Shown one piece after another: positions 31,803 to 44,929 of a stretch of 64,000 bases of DNA. The position numbers and the translations under genes are program-made. The notes below the pieces were generated by a model that was not told the DNA's origin, did no database searches, and saw nothing but the letters and a program-made list of their open reading frames with translations. This stretch comes from Girardinichthys multiradiatus (lineage: Eukaryota > Chordata > Actinopteri > Cyprinodontiformes > Goodeidae). The DNA is taken from contig NC_061804.1 of the NCBI RefSeq assembly GCF_021462225.1, positions 42,533,975 through 42,597,974 of the forward strand, read 5' to 3'. Numbering within the stretch: the first letter of the stretch is position 1; every line of letters begins with the position of its first letter.

Positions 31803-33414
31803 CAGGTCCTTCTCAAAATATTAGCATATTGTGATAAAGTTCATTATTTTCCATAATGTCATGATGAAAATTTAACATTCATATATTTTAGATGCATTGC
31901 ACACTAACTGAAATATTTCAGGTCTTTTATTGTCTTAATACGGATGATTTTGGCAAACAGCTCATGAAAACCCAAAATTCCTATCTCACAAAATTAGCAT
32001 ATCATTAAAAGGGTCTCTAAACGAGCTATGAACCTAATCATCTGAATCAACGAGTTAACTCTAAACACCTGCAAAAGATTCCTGAGGCCTTTAAAACTCC
32101 CAGCCTGGTTCATCACTCAAAACCCCAATCATGGGTAAGACTGCCGACCTGACTGCTGTCCAGAAGGCCACTATTGACACCCTCAAGCAAGAGGGTAAGA
32201 CACAGAAAGACATTTCTGAACGAATAGGCTGTTCCCAGAGTGCTGTATCAAGGCACCTCAGTGGGAAGTCTGTGGGAAGGAAAAAGTGTGGCAGAAAACG
32301 CTGCACAACGAGAAGAGGTGACCGGACCCTGAGGAAGATTGTGGAGAAGGGCCGATTCCAGACCTTGCCCCGGGGACCTGCGGAAGCAGTGGACTGAGTC
32401 TGGAGTAGAAACATCCAGATCCACAGTGCACAGGCGTGTGCAGGAAATGGGCTACAGGTGCCGCATTCCCCAGGTCAAGCCACTTTTGAACCAGAAACAG
32501 CGGCAGAAGCGCCTGACCTGGGGTACAGAGAAGCAGCACTGGACTGTTGCTCAGTGATCCAAAGTACTTTTTTCGGATGAAAGCAAATTCTGCATGTCAT
32601 TCGGAAATCAAGGTGCCAGAGTCTGGAGGAAGACTGAGGAGAAGGAAATGCCAAAATGCCAGAAGTCCAGTGTCAAGTACCCACAGTCAGTGATGGTCTG
32701 GGGTGCCGTGTCAGCTGCTGGTGTTGGTCCACTGTGTTTTATCAAGGGCAGGGTCAATGCAGCTAGCTATCAGGAGATTTTGGAGCACTTCATGCTTCCA
32801 TCTGCTGCATTTCCATGGAGATGAAGATTTCATTTTTCAGCACAACCTGGCACCTGATCACAGTGCCAAAACCACTGGTAAATGGTTTACTGACCATGGT
32901 ATCACTGTGCTCAATTGGCCTGCCAACTCTCCTGACCTGAACCCCATAGAGAATCTGTGGGATATTGTGAAGAGAACGTTGAGAGACTCAAGACCCAACA
33001 CTCTGGATGAGCTAAAGGCCGCTATCGAAGCATCCTGGGCCTCCATAAGACCTCATCAGTGCCACAGGCTGATTGCCTCCATGCCACGCCGCATTGAAGC
33101 AGTCATTTCTGCAAAAGGATTCCCGACCAAGTATTGAGTGCATAACTGTACATGATTATTTGAAGGTTGACGTTTTTTGTATTAAAAACACTTTTCTTTT
33201 ATTGGTCGGATGAAATATGCTAATTTTGTGAGATAGGAATTTTGGGTTTTCATGAGCTGTATGCCAAAATCATCTGTATTAAGACAATAAAAGACCTGAA
33301 ATATTTCAGTTAGTGTGCAATGAATCTAAAATATATGAATGTTACATTTTCATCATTACATTATGGAAAATAATTAACTTTATCACAATATGCTAATATT
33401 TTGAGAAGAACCTG
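31803..33414 (+). mobile_element. Full-length Tc1/mariner transposon, lineage C, copy 1
   Basis: The element is 1612 bp with inverted ends CAGGTCCTTCTCAAAATATT (31803) and AATATTTTGAGAAGAACCTG (33414), flanked by TA on both sides (31801-31802 and 33415-33416). Terminal repeats extend about 215 bp on each side and include ATTGTGATAAAGTTCATTAT-type inner copies. A disrupted transposase gene lies between. A very similar copy in the same orientation lies at 36720-38325. Confidence 0.95.
32131..33137 (+). pseudogene. Tc1 transposase, disrupted (copy 1)
   Basis: The frame starts MGKTADLTAVQKATIDTL with a helix-turn-helix (KDISERIGCSQSAVSRHLSG) and a basic GRKKCGRKR stretch. Compared with copy 2 it has a 4-nt insertion near 32370, a Trp-to-stop change near 32557 (TGG to TGA), and a 2-nt deletion near 32810. 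The first catalytic Asp (FSDES) is present, the second reads Asn (FQHNLAPDH instead of FQHDLAPAH), and the Glu (PDLNPIENLW) is present. It is inactive. Intact proteins of this family cut and rejoin the element ends at TA. Confidence 0.92.
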
Positions 33415-33604
33415 TATGCACATGCGCGCTCACACTCAGACCCACAGGTGTTTAGATTCAGGTGTTAACAGATACATAAATGTTCTATATTGAGCCGCAT
33501 TTACCACTAATTACATCTTGCATTGATAAATACCGTGCACTTTTTGGTAAAAAAGCTGTTAATAAGAATATTTCCGCAGGTGTAGAAGCAGGTAGGGTGT
33601 TATC

Positions 33605-33718
33605 TTGTATTCTCTTCATCCTTCTTTCTTTCCTCCATTCTTCTCTCCTTCTCTCCCCTTTTTCCTTTCCTCTCTCTTTTTCGTGCTTCTTATTTTTTAC
33701 TCTTCATTTCTGTCTCCG
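33605..33718 (+). repeat. Polypyrimidine tract
   Basis: More than 100 bases made almost wholly of T and C (TTCTTTCTTTCCTCCATTCT and onward). The open frame at 33480-33734 runs through this low-complexity stretch and is not evidence for a gene. Confidence 0.85.
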
Positions 33719-33795
33719 TGTCCGTAACAACTGAAATAATCCCAAAGCAGTTTCTAATAAGGTTTCTTTTTATGAATATCAAGCAGAGCTTTAAA

Positions 33796-33860
33796 GCATT
33801 ACCGGTAATGCTCCACCGGTTAAAGTAAATCTTTTGGGCTTTTTCAGCTACTTTACCGGT
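33796..33860. promoter_or_regulatory. Cluster of three ACCGGT motifs
   Basis: ACCGGT occurs at 33801, 33815 and 33855 within 60 bp. The first sits in a perfect 16-bp palindrome, GCATTACCGGTAATGC (33796-33811). The second and third are CACCGGTTA and TACCGGTCA. Grainyhead-type factors bind AACCGGTT-like sites, but no function can be claimed from sequence. Confidence 0.3.
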
Positions 33861-36717
33861 CAGGACACGGTGAAAAAAAAAGAAAAAGATCCATTATATA
33901 TATTATGTATTTTAATTTTGATTCCAATTTCATACAAAAAATAACATTTTCCCTTTCTTGATGTTTGTGTGTTGATTAGCATTTAATATTTGTTTTTTTA
34001 TTGTCTTCTATGACTTCAGCCTTGTCTATATGCAGATCACACAAAATAGAAAAATCACTTGTTGAACAGAATTAATTTTGCAGAATTTACACGTGAATCA
34101 TTATGTAAACCGGAATATGAATGCAATATGCTGTTTGTGATGTATGTAAAAACCACAATCAGAATCAATGGAAATCATATTGTAGAATGTAAGAGCATGT
34201 GTGGGAATATAGTAAGGAGGGAAAAACCATAATCAAAATGTGCTTTAAATTGGATGACTGCTATGAATGCTGATATGATTTTATTTTAGTACAACAATAA
34301 CAAAAAACACACTGCTAAACTAGGGGGTTGCTGTTTGTTCATTCTTTCCCATTAAAACCATTTAAAAAGTTTCAAAGCATCCTGCATACCGATTTCATAA
34401 ATCAAACCTTTATGGACAGACTCAAAGACTCAGTCTACCTTTGCAAAACCTATTTTGGTCTTCAGTGAGTGTATTACAATCAATGGCCAAAATATCTGAT
34501 GTTCCCATGTCTACATACCCAAAATTCATACCTTCATATTTAAGACTATAAGGTTTACTTTTACACATTCTGCTTTTGTTACCATGTCAATGTCAGTTCA
34601 GGAATTGGTCTCCTGTAAATAACATTAAGAATGCTTCCTGTGCTTTTTTCCAGTTCCTCAACACACTGTCACATATTTGTCTTTTATATATTAATGGTGT
34701 AGGAAGATACTCTGCCTTGGGTAAAAAAGAAGCTTTCAACGCCTCCAGTACAGTAGAAGACACAGCTGGATCCATTATTCAGCCATGTGTGCTTCATGAC
34801 CAACATAGCTCAGACCTAATGTACATACACACAACTGCTATAGAACCAAAATAAATCTAGCACAAATGGCCCAATAATTAATGACTTAATCGCACCCTAC
34901 TGTATGCAGACACACTGTCTGATTTATTGAAGATTCACCCACCCCAGCTACTAATTATTTCACTACTTAAGGGTACTCATAGAGCTTTGACCTTTCATAC
35001 CTAAAGGTTAGTCTTTAAATATGGTACAATAAAACAAAAAGAGACAGTGATGTCACAGCAAAATTAACGTGGCTTGTAGTAATGCAGTTGCGCTGTGAAT
35101 TCCACCCTATTCATCTCAATACATATAAACAGGCACATAAAATCCAACACATATATTAAAGATGTGACAGGACTTGATGTTTCAAGGATGACCAGAGCCA
35201 TGAAAGAACAATTTATTTAATTTTTAAGCATCAGCACAAAAATAATGGGTCTGTGTTAACTTTTATGTTAGATTAATTTATCTCTTAATCAAACACTGAA
35301 ATTAGAGATGAATCGAAGGGGCAGACCCTGTGACGCCTGCAACACACGATGAGAAGTGAAAGGTCTGGATAGGCGCTACTAGGCAACAAGGGAAGGTGAT
35401 ATTTTCAGTCACTTCAAGAAGTGCATTAAGATTGACAGCTTGATTTGGCGTTCACAGACCTTATTACCATAAAGCTATTTATTAGGCTGATTTTCCAGCC
35501 TGGGAAAAGTAGACACCACTGAAAGGAGCAGAGGGGGTCGGCTCCATGGGGAAGGGCTAGTAGAGGGTTAAGGGTATGTCACCATGGAAACAAAGTGGGA
35601 TGTTAAAGGGGAGTGATGTTGAATAGTGGAAATGCTTTTACAGGTAGAGGATAGATACTGTGCATTAGGCCAAAAGGTTAGACAGGGGTATCACTTCTGC
35701 TGTGTGAACATTGGGGAGTTTTCCTATTTAGAGTGAGCAGAATGTGTCACCTAGGTTTATAAAGGTTAAATAGGCTGTTATTATCTAAACTCAATGACCC
35801 CCTGTTTACTGATCCTACACACATTTAACATGCAGTCCTTGTGCAACATGTGACTGTTGCAGCTTACCATAAAACCATAAAACTTCTGCAACTTCAATCC
35901 ACGACCCCATTTGCACTAACATTTCCTGCAGGTCGTCATTAGCACTAAAGACAAGAGCTAAATAATTAGTGTTTGCATGTGTTTCTTTTACAGGTCCAAT
36001 TGAATTCTTATTACTAATTTATTAGAATTTATTTTATTTGAATTTTCTACAGAAAAAGACACCTTATGAAGCTACAAAGCAAATCTTAAAATGACTTTAC
36101 ACCCCACTTTCTAAATGCAACTTGTATTTAGCAATACAAGCCAAAAATAATGCATTTGCGAGCGTCTTACATTACAAAACACTGAGAAAACATGTTTATT
36201 ATCATAAGATGGATCACTTCATCCATTCACATCATACAGGTTGATATGCTGAAATCAAGCCCTATGTGCTTTCACTGTATGTAGCTGGCTGCCACGGCTT
36301 GGCTTATACTATAATATAATTTTGGGTCATGCTGCTTATTCGCATCGCAGTATAAGCCAATATTTCCGTTTATTAGCTTCTATTCTTTCAAACACAATGT
36401 CATCAATATGATCACTAACAGAAGTTATGCAGTTCTATGTACAGATCATGGGGTCAATGACCTGATGTTGTCCGAGCTACCGCACCCTGTTGGCGGTCAG
36501 ATGCCTCGAAGCTCCTCCGGTCCTTGGTCCCCAGAAGCGATCACACATTCTATCTAAAGACTCTTAAATGAACGACTCTCAACCAGTTTCTAACTTTTAG
36601 CTCTTTTAATCTAAATTAAGGCAGAGGAATGATTACAGAGATCAGCGCTGAGGCTCCCGTCTCGGACCGTTGCTGTCTGTTAGAGGATGTTGAAGAGCCT
36701 CGATAGAAGGTCACATA
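33861..36717. other. Intronic sequence without recognised genes
   Basis: No supported gene. The block 36440-36700 differs in character, with CpG-containing words such as GAGCTACCGCACC and TCTCGGACCGTTGC, and may be a mobile-element fragment of unknown type. Confidence 0.45.
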
Positions 36718-36719
36718 TA

Positions 36720-38325
36720 CAGGTCCTTCTCAAAATATTAGCATATTGTGATAAAGTTCATTATTTTCTATAATGTCATGATGAAAATTTAACATTCATA
36801 TATTTTAGATTCATTGCACACTAACTGAAATATTTCAGGTCTTTTATTGTCTTAATACAGATGATTTTGGCATACAGCTCATGAAAACCCAAAATTCCTA
36901 TCTCACAAAATTAGCATATCATTAAAAGGGTCTCTAAACGAGCTTTGAACCTAATCATCTGAATCAACGAGTTAACTCTAAACACCTGCAAAAGATTCCT
37001 GAGGCCTTTAAAACTCCCAGCCTGGTTCATCACTCAAAACTCCAATCATGGGTAAGACTGCCGACCTGACTGCTGTCCAGAAGGCCACTATTGACACCCT
37101 CAAGCAAGAGGGTAAGACACAGAAAGAAATTTCTGAACGAATAGGCTGTTCCCAGAGTGCTGTATCAAGGCACCTCAGTGGGAAGTCTGTGGGAAGGAAA
37201 AAGTGTGGCAGAAAACGCTGCACAACGAGAAGAGGTGACCGGACCCTAAGGAAGATTGTGGAGAAGGGCCGGTTCCAGACCTTGGGGGACCTGCGGAAGC
37301 AGTGGACTGAGTCTGGAGTAGAAACATCCAGACCCACCGTGCACAGGCGTGTGCAGGAAATGGGCTACAGGTGCCGCATTCCCCAGGTCAAGCCACTTTT
37401 GAACCAGAAACAGCAGCAGAAGCGCCTGACCTGGGCTACAGAGAAGCAGCACTGGACTGTTGCTCAGTGGTCCAAAGTACTTTTTTCGGATGAAAGCAAA
37501 TTCTGCATGTCATTCGGAAATCAAGGTGCCAGAGTCTGGAGGAAGACTGGGGAGAAGGAAATGCCAGAATGCCAGAAGTCCAGTGTCAAGTACCCACAGT
37601 CAGTGATGGTCTGGGGTGTCAGCTGCTGGTGTTGGTCCACTGTGTTTTATCAAGGGCAGGGTCAATGCAGCTAGCTATCAGGAGATTTTGGAGCACTTCA
37701 TGCTTCCATCTGCTGAAAAGCTTTATGGAGATGAAGATTTCATTTTTCAGCACGACCTGGCACCTGCTCACAGTGCCAAAACCACTGGTAAATGGTTTAC
37801 TGACCATGGTATCACTGTGCTCAATTGGCCTGCCAACTCTCCTGACCTGAACCCCATAGAGAATCAGTGGGATATTGTGAAGAGAACGTTGAGAGACTCA
37901 AGACCCAACACTCTGGATGAGCTAAAGGCCGCTATCGAAGCATCCTGGGCCTCCATAAGACCTCAGCAGTGCCACAGGCTGATTGCCTCCATGCCACGCC
38001 GCATTGAAGCAGTCATTTCTGGCAAAGGATTCCCGACCAAGTATTGAGTGTATAACTGTACATGATTATTTGAAGTTTTGACGTTTTTTGTATTAAAAAC
38101 ACTTTTCTTTTATTGGTCGGATGAAATATGCTAATTTTGTGAGATAGGAATTTTGGGTTTTCATGAGCTGTATGCCACAATCATCCGTATTAAGACAATA
38201 AAAGACCTGAAATATTTCAGTTAGTGTGCAATGAATCTAAAATATATGAATGTTAAATTTTCATCATGACATTATGGAAAATAATGAACTTTATCACAAT
38301 ATGCTAATATTTTGAGAAGGACCTG
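36720..38325 (+). mobile_element. Full-length Tc1/mariner transposon, lineage C, copy 2
   Basis: The element is 1606 bp with ends CAGGTCCTTCTCAAAATATT and AATATTTTGAGAAGGACCTG. The left flank is TA (36718-36719) and the right flank reads CA, a one-base decay of the expected TA. It is very similar to copy 1, same strand, with 3.3 kb between them. Confidence 0.95.
37048..38047 (+). pseudogene. Tc1 transposase, single frameshift (copy 2)
   Basis: Two frames, 37048-37674 and 37616-38047, cover the whole gene. The only visible lesion is a 5-nt deletion near 37618 relative to copy 1, between VMVWG and SAAGVGPLCF. Present in order are the helix-turn-helix (KEISERIGCSQSAVSRHLSG), a basic GRKKCGRKR linker, and all three catalytic acids: FSDESKF, FQHDLAPAHSAKTT and PDLNPIENQW. 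The total length of about 334 residues is normal for Tc1 transposases. The frameshift lies between the first and second catalytic Asp, so no active enzyme can be made. Confidence 0.93.
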
Positions 38326-41300
38326 CAGTTTTATATCTGGTTCTCCAATGCAATGGATGTTCTCTCCCTCATTGATTATCAGTAGACTATGTGTCACCAT
38401 TGTGTTGTCTATCTGTTAGGTTGTGTAGTAGCGGGTGTTCATACTTAATCTAAGTGTGCTGTAGCTTTCTAATCAAACCAGTTATACCGGTTGCTCCACT
38501 ATCAACCCCAGTGCCCCAGCTTCAGGTCATTTAGGACAATCCTTGGGCCATTTCTCCTTGTAATGTGTGTCGATGAGCATTCTTATCCTATTGTAACGAA
38601 AGGGAAACATTAGTACATGTATTTTATATCACTATGGTATAAATGGGAAAAACAGCTATGAGCATATTAATAAAGATTATTCCTAACAATGTGTTACAAA
38701 CGGTGAACAGACAAGCAGATTAGACACTTCATACAACTTCCACATCTGCCGTGTTAACACATGGCAGCCATATTGGATGTTGGGGTTTGGATTTGTGAGG
38801 AACCTTTCCAATTCAGAACGTTGGCTTCTTGTGGCATTCCAACTGACTTTTCTGAACTTTAATGTGGAAATTCTGACTTTCAAGTTTATATGGACAAAAC
38901 CACAAAGTTCGCAATGTTGTTTAAGGAATTTCATTAATTTAAACTAATAAAACTAAAACTAACCAGAATTAAAATGTATAATTTCCCTCATTGAGGCCTA
39001 TGATACTTTAAATGTAGCATTGATTTATCATTCTAAAACTTGTTTCACAGTACAACACATATTTATGATCATCTCTGGCATTTGGGCAACTAATGGGGCA
39101 GATTGTCAGTGTACAGTATGATCTTTTCCACCTGATTCCTGGTGGGAATGATTCTGGGTGGAACTTCCAGTACAGTTAATTGTACCTAGTGATCTGTATT
39201 TTAGCCTAATTTCAGTTTTTTTGTCTGTTTTCATCACTGACATGTCCAAACAAAGCTCTGCTACTTGTTGCACCTATAAATCTATTAATCTTAACTTTTG
39301 GCTTCAACAAGTTTGTATAAATATACACCCAAAGTGAAACAGGATTTGTTACAAACAGACATGAAATCAAGTCGAACATGGCTGAGGAATCTTAATCTTA
39401 CTCTGGAGAAATAAGACTGTGGTTGGAAAATAAAGCTGTGATATTAATCTGTGAGTCAGTGCTGTGACACCACCTCTGATGTTAAAGCTGACCTAAGTTA
39501 GTTTTATGAAGAACAAAGAGAGACATTCTGTATGCCTCCTGGGACTGTTGCAGAGTATAAGAGGTTCCTTCTTTGAGCCACCCACCAGCATGAAACTAAA
39601 CATTTTTTAGGTCAGAGTATATTTACTGTTAGTGAGCTGTATTTTATATCACTGGGATTATTTTAAAAGCTGTAAATAAAAGTATGATTGCTCCTCCTGA
39701 AAACAGTTCCACCCGTGGATATAGATGCTCTCTGTTACTGTCGGCTGTAATCCAGTGGGCAGAGGATTAAGCTGCATGATATTATAACATGCACAAATGA
39801 GTGGCTGTATAACCAACATGAAACAGAATTGTAAATGAACAAAACACAAAAGCTCTTGCTTTGATCCTGGAGAGTGGAGTTAATCTACTTTATGATAAAA
39901 AAAAAGTTGCTTCAGTAACAACAACAGCACACTTTTATTTTAATAAATAAATCATGACTTTTTAATTGTTAGTTTTTTAATTCCTTTGATCACCTACTGT
40001 AAATAGAAATCCAAAGACAGGGACCAAAAGCATCAGGGTTTCTATTTAAAATTCATCCTTTCCCCACTGTTGGAAAGACAAGTTATTTCCACTATAAATT
40101 CTTTGTTGCTTTAAATCCTAACTACAACAAATGTCCTGTTTCACCAAGTTTGAAACTCATAATTTTTTGAACTCAAACAAAATGATGAGCTAACGTCATT
40201 TCAATATAGTCATATCATCCACACATGGGGAAGAGTCCAGCTGAAATCACTCAAACAGGTTGCTAGAAAAGAATCCTTTTTTATCATCAACAACCTCAAG
40301 ATAAGAGGTTGAGCTGCAGTGAAAAAGGCCTAGGGACATTCAAGACCAAACACCAGGACTATTTCCTGCTTAACAGTGCACTACCAGCGCAGAGCTTGCT
40401 CTGCAATGGCAACAGGTGGGTCTAAGAGCATCTACGTGCACAGTGAGATGAAGACATGTACTATGGCATTGTGAAAAGAAGGCCAGTAAAGAAGACATCT
40501 CACTGGTAGCAAATTAAAGTTATAAAGAAGGGCCTACACTGTAAAGTTGGACTTTTCACAAAAATCAGATGAAAACTTTTGAAATGTTTTGTTCTTTGGT
40601 AAATCACTAAAACAGGAGAAGAATTATTTTAACATTCCTTAAATTTTCACTAAAACAAACATTTGTGCCACTGCCATTGTGTTTGGTTTGGCACGCAGCT
40701 GGCACAAGCAGACATGTTGGACTTCGTGGTCATGGCTGGTAGGGACTTCCTGGTGTTCTGAGTCCAAAACCTGACATTAATTCTCCTTTTTCTTAGACAC
40801 AGTACATGTGCTGCAAACAAACAGGACCATATTTGTTTGTATGCATCAAATTTGTAGCAAACAATCCAAAAAAGATCTCCAGGTGTCTCTGTAATAAATC
40901 TGATACAACAGAAATGAAGCCAAACAGCTCCATCGATAGGCAACAGCTTGCAGGATATAATAATTCATATTTATAGAATAATCTCTATATATTTAAAAAT
41001 GTACTGTGCATACACTGCAACTGTCTAACAAGATGAAAGCAGCTTTAGTAATGTGTAGAAAAGATGGAGCTGCAGATAAGAATAGAAGAGAGCGGTGGGT
41101 CACGCTGCTGTGTCTCTGGAGCACCTTAGCCAGATGACGCATCTTAAGAATTTGTGCCCCAGCACTGGTTTGTCCAATTAGCACCTACCTTCCAACCTCT
41201 GCATGCAGTATAGGCTTCAGGACTATGGAGGAAGACTGCCTCTCATCCCGGTTTTTCTGCTCTCACACTTTACTTTTTCAAGTGTTCATGAAAGACAAAA

Positions 41301-42187
41301 AATATAAATTAAATAAATATATGAGATGAAAGTAAATGTCAAAGGCAAAGTGCATGTCTGACAACATTTCATAAAAGGTAAAAAACCCTGGAGCTGCTGA
41401 GAGGCAATGTGACTGAACTGGTTCACTTCAGTTTAAAACCTGGATTCCTGCTTACTGAAACTCAGTTTGATCTGTGGGAATGAGCAGGATCAGAAAACCA
41501 CAGGCAATCTTGGAATTCCATGGATTACTGGTTGTATGAACCAGGGAGACCTCTAGTGGCTATATATATTATCTGTGTGATTTGTATTCCAAGTCAGATC
41601 TTTGTTTTTCCTTTTTACCACAATGGAGCGGAATTATTTATAGAATCAAAAGAAAACTAAATAAAAAAATATTGGAATTATTTCACTTTTGCTGCAAATA
41701 AATATGTTTAATTTAGTTTGAACTACAGTAGCAAGTGAAATGCAGCACATCTTTGGTTCCATCCTGTGGCCTGAACAAAGTGAGCCAGCTTGGAAATTTT
41801 TTATTTTAATTTTTAAGCTTAGATTTATTTTTTTGGAATCTTTTCAGGGTGCTTATTTTTGATTTACTGCTTCTGTTGTCTCCTTTTAAAGCCTTTATTT
41901 CTGTAACAGCAGCTGATTTCATCCACAAGCGTAACTAGATGGGAATACCATCCAGCAAAGTTGTTCCTGTGATACTAGAGCCGAACAGCAGATGTCAGCA
42001 AAACATAACAGTTTGTAAACCCAAATCAATGCTGCACCTTCATTAACATGCAAATATTTTAATAATGATACATTTATTAGTGAAGCAAAATTAGAGATGG
42101 ATTTAGAGAATATTAGCTGCTATAGAACAACATCAGGGTGGTTTTTCATATTTAAGTTGGGCAGTAATAGCCTTTCTTTGAACGATT
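38326..42187. other. Intronic sequence without recognised genes
   Basis: AT-rich, with only short open frames that overlap on both strands. No domain, RNA gene or transposon was identified. Confidence 0.5.
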
Positions 42188-42660
42188 CGATGACATCAAG
42201 TGGAAGTAAAATGATGGCTACAATAGCACAGACATAGTTTTTAATTTTCTCTATAAAAAACATCTTAAAAGTCTGGCTGCATTTGTATTGAGCCCCCATT
42301 ACTCTGATACCTCAAGATACAACTCAGTGCATCAAAACCCCTTTCAGAAGTAATCTAATCAGTAAACAGAGATCCTGTGTTTAATTTAATCTCAGTATCA
42401 ATCCATCTATTCTATGAAGGCCTCAGAGGTTTCTAAGAGAACATTAGTGAACAACCAGCATTATGAGGACCAAGGAACACAGCAGACAGGTCAGGGAGAA
42501 AGCTGCGGAGAAGCTCAAAGCACTGTTAGATTATAAAACAAAGGAACTACAGCTTTATTTACGAAATTTTTGCAAACCATAAATAATTTTTTTTGACTTA
42601 ATGATTATACAACACTTTGTGCCGGCTTTTCGCATAAAACCTCAACAAAATACACATGCA
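42188..42660 (+). mobile_element. Tc1/mariner deletion derivative, lineage A, copy 4
   Basis: A left inner repeat (GACATCAAGTGGAAGTAAAA, 42192), leader (TTTAATTTAATCTCAGTATC, 42380) and transposase start (ATGAGGACCAAGGAACACAG, 42464) are followed after 42545 by the opposite inverted repeat (TTTTGCAAACCATAAATAAT, 42569, and ACACTTTGTGCCGG, 42612). Most of the transposase gene is deleted. It is in plus orientation, unlike copies 1 to 3. Confidence 0.75.
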
Positions 42661-43902
42661 AGTGTTCAGCTGGAACACCACTAAATGGGGATATCTTTTA
42701 GGCACCTAAAAGAACTCGCACTTATGTACATAAATAACACAGTTAGGCTTCATCAAACATTAAAAGCCAAAGTTACACAGAGAACAGATATTAATTAAAA
42801 TGATTATTATGGTTGAATTTAAGAAGCAGATGTGAGAAACTTTAGAATCATTTTACAGCTATTTCTCTAACATTCACTTGCCCAAATGTCACATATTTTG
42901 CAGTTATGATAATTTACCAAGTTGATTTTATTTTTTTACCTCTTTACATACCAGTGGAAACAGTCAATGTAATCCACTACATATCAAATGCTCAGAAATG
43001 TATTTCATGACTGGGAATTTGATGAAAACAGAGGTAATGTTCTCTTTTACCCACCAGGTGGCAACAGAGGTCTGTAAAAGAGATCTGATTTGTTGGTCAT
43101 TTGCTGTGTTACATCCTTTTTCACAGCAGTCTAATCAAAGAAAACTGTATGATTTCAGAAAAAAAAACATTTTGACTTGTGACACGTTTTTGTTCAAGTC
43201 CATTTCCAGGTCACAGTAGCTCCACAGTTCTGTGTACCGATCCAAAACATAATCTGTCCCTCATATTCTGTAGATCAGACTGCAGCCTCCTGTCATTTAC
43301 TGAGGATCTGAAGGGCTTTGTTGGACACAAGTGACAGGTGAGGGGGCGTTGCCTAAATGACAGTCTTTTGCCTTTGACCTGCTCTGCCCTCAGACATACC
43401 TTCATCCATCACTCTCCCTGGCACCCCAAACACGCCCCCTCTCCTGTAGATGTGTATGTTTGTGTGGGTGGGCCTGCTCTCCTGTCTGTATGGGGATCAG
43501 AAAGCAGAAATGTTTATGGATGTGCTCTTGCTAAATCCATTAATGTTCTCTGCAAAGTCTACATTAAGTGAAGGACAAGGCATAATGGAAGAAATGTGAA
43601 TGGGGAAACTAATTACCGCTCAGCCTTGAGCTTTGTTTTCAGTTTATTCTGAACATGTTTTTATCATGCCCGGCACTTGAAGCTGCAACTGAAGTGTATT
43701 CTTGGTAAATATTCATTGTGGAGAAGTAATTTTAAAAGCCCAGCTTAATTTTTCACCAAAAACATGGAGTCTGAAAAGATGCATTGAGTTTTGAACTCAT
43801 GTCAGCCTTTTTTAAATCATACACAGGAGAAAGATGTTTTACTTACCATTGCTTATGGAGCTGTGAAGTGAGGACTTACTTTATATATTTGCAAGTGGAG
43901 TC
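42661..43902. other. Intronic sequence without recognised genes
   Basis: No supported feature. The frames at 43211-43405 and 43338-43571 lie on opposite strands and lack domains. Confidence 0.5.
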
Positions 43903-44060
43903 ATTAAGCAGAACATTATGACCACTGGTAAATGAAGTGAAAGAAATAGATTATCTCTTTATTATACCAGTTATTAATTTGAATAATTTAGGAAAAAAGT
44001 GACAATTTTGCCCTCTGAGTCGTTGTCCAATGAGCAGAAAAAATCTTAAATAGAGTCTAA
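43903..44060 (+). mobile_element. Tc1-like terminal fragment, another lineage
   Basis: AGAACATTATGACCACTGGT followed by AATGAAGTGAAAGAAATAGA and TTATCTCTTTATTATACCAG resembles the start of a further fish Tc1-like element whose ends include ATTATGACCAC. No transposase part follows. Confidence 0.45.
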
Positions 44061-44929
44061 CTGAAAGTAGACAGAGCATACGTCCTGATGCGAACCTTCA
44101 AAAGGCTTCACAATCAGGATTCTGAGGGGGCTTATGTGTGAGTTTGGTGATGTACAGTATTTGTCTCATTATCTCGCATAAATATATTCTAAACATGTTC
44201 AGGAGAACACCATGGCAGCTCTATAGTGGTAGCCAGGTGAAGTTCCTCCAATCATTTTTTGCTTCTCTTTCTATCTTCTTGACACTTTATTTGGAGCTTT
44301 GCTTTATGGAGACAAGTTTTTTTTTAGCCTTGTTGGAAGTTGCCTCTGTGATTGCTGCTGGCACATTTTACCTGGGATTCCCATTGCTTCTGATATGGTG
44401 AGAAACAATGACATCAGGCAGGATTATCTTCCAGGTGCTGGTCCTGAGACTCCTTCACCATGTCAGGAAGGGACAGAATGGTTGTTAGACTTGAAGAAGG
44501 AACCTAAGCTGACTGAACAAAACCAAATGTTTGCCAAAAAGAAACATCCATTTTTTGATATGGGGAGGACAGGAGATTCCACATGTAAGGGAGAAGGAAA
44601 ACGCAGAGAAAGGCAGAGGAGAAAAGAAAGACTGGAATGCTGACAAATGCACAGCAGGAGTTTTGGACCTGTAGTATTTACTGAGACAGAGCTGCAGGAA
44701 TATATTTCCTACAGACTCTAACACTTCTCTATTCATCATTCTGACAAAACTGGTGGGTAAAGACAGACAGCTCTGCTTCTTTGAAACTGGTGTAATAAGT
44801 CTTTCTGCGAAATACCATAGCCTTATCATAGCAGAGGAGAAATGACTTGTCTCTTAGAATGTCCTGATCTTCCTACTTTTATTCTAAAACATTCTATTGA
44901 AATAACATTTCTAGCACTCAGCTTCTTAA
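44061..44929. other. Intronic sequence without recognised genes
   Basis: Open frames at 44138-44401, 44299-44643 and 44485-44829 overlap in different frames and strands; none has a domain or splice context that supports coding. Confidence 0.45.

Noticed and set aside
36451..36463. IR-1 nuclear receptor element (GGGTCA A TGACCT)
   Set aside because: Striking as a motif, but one 13-bp site in 64 kb is expected by chance and no conservation can be tested here.
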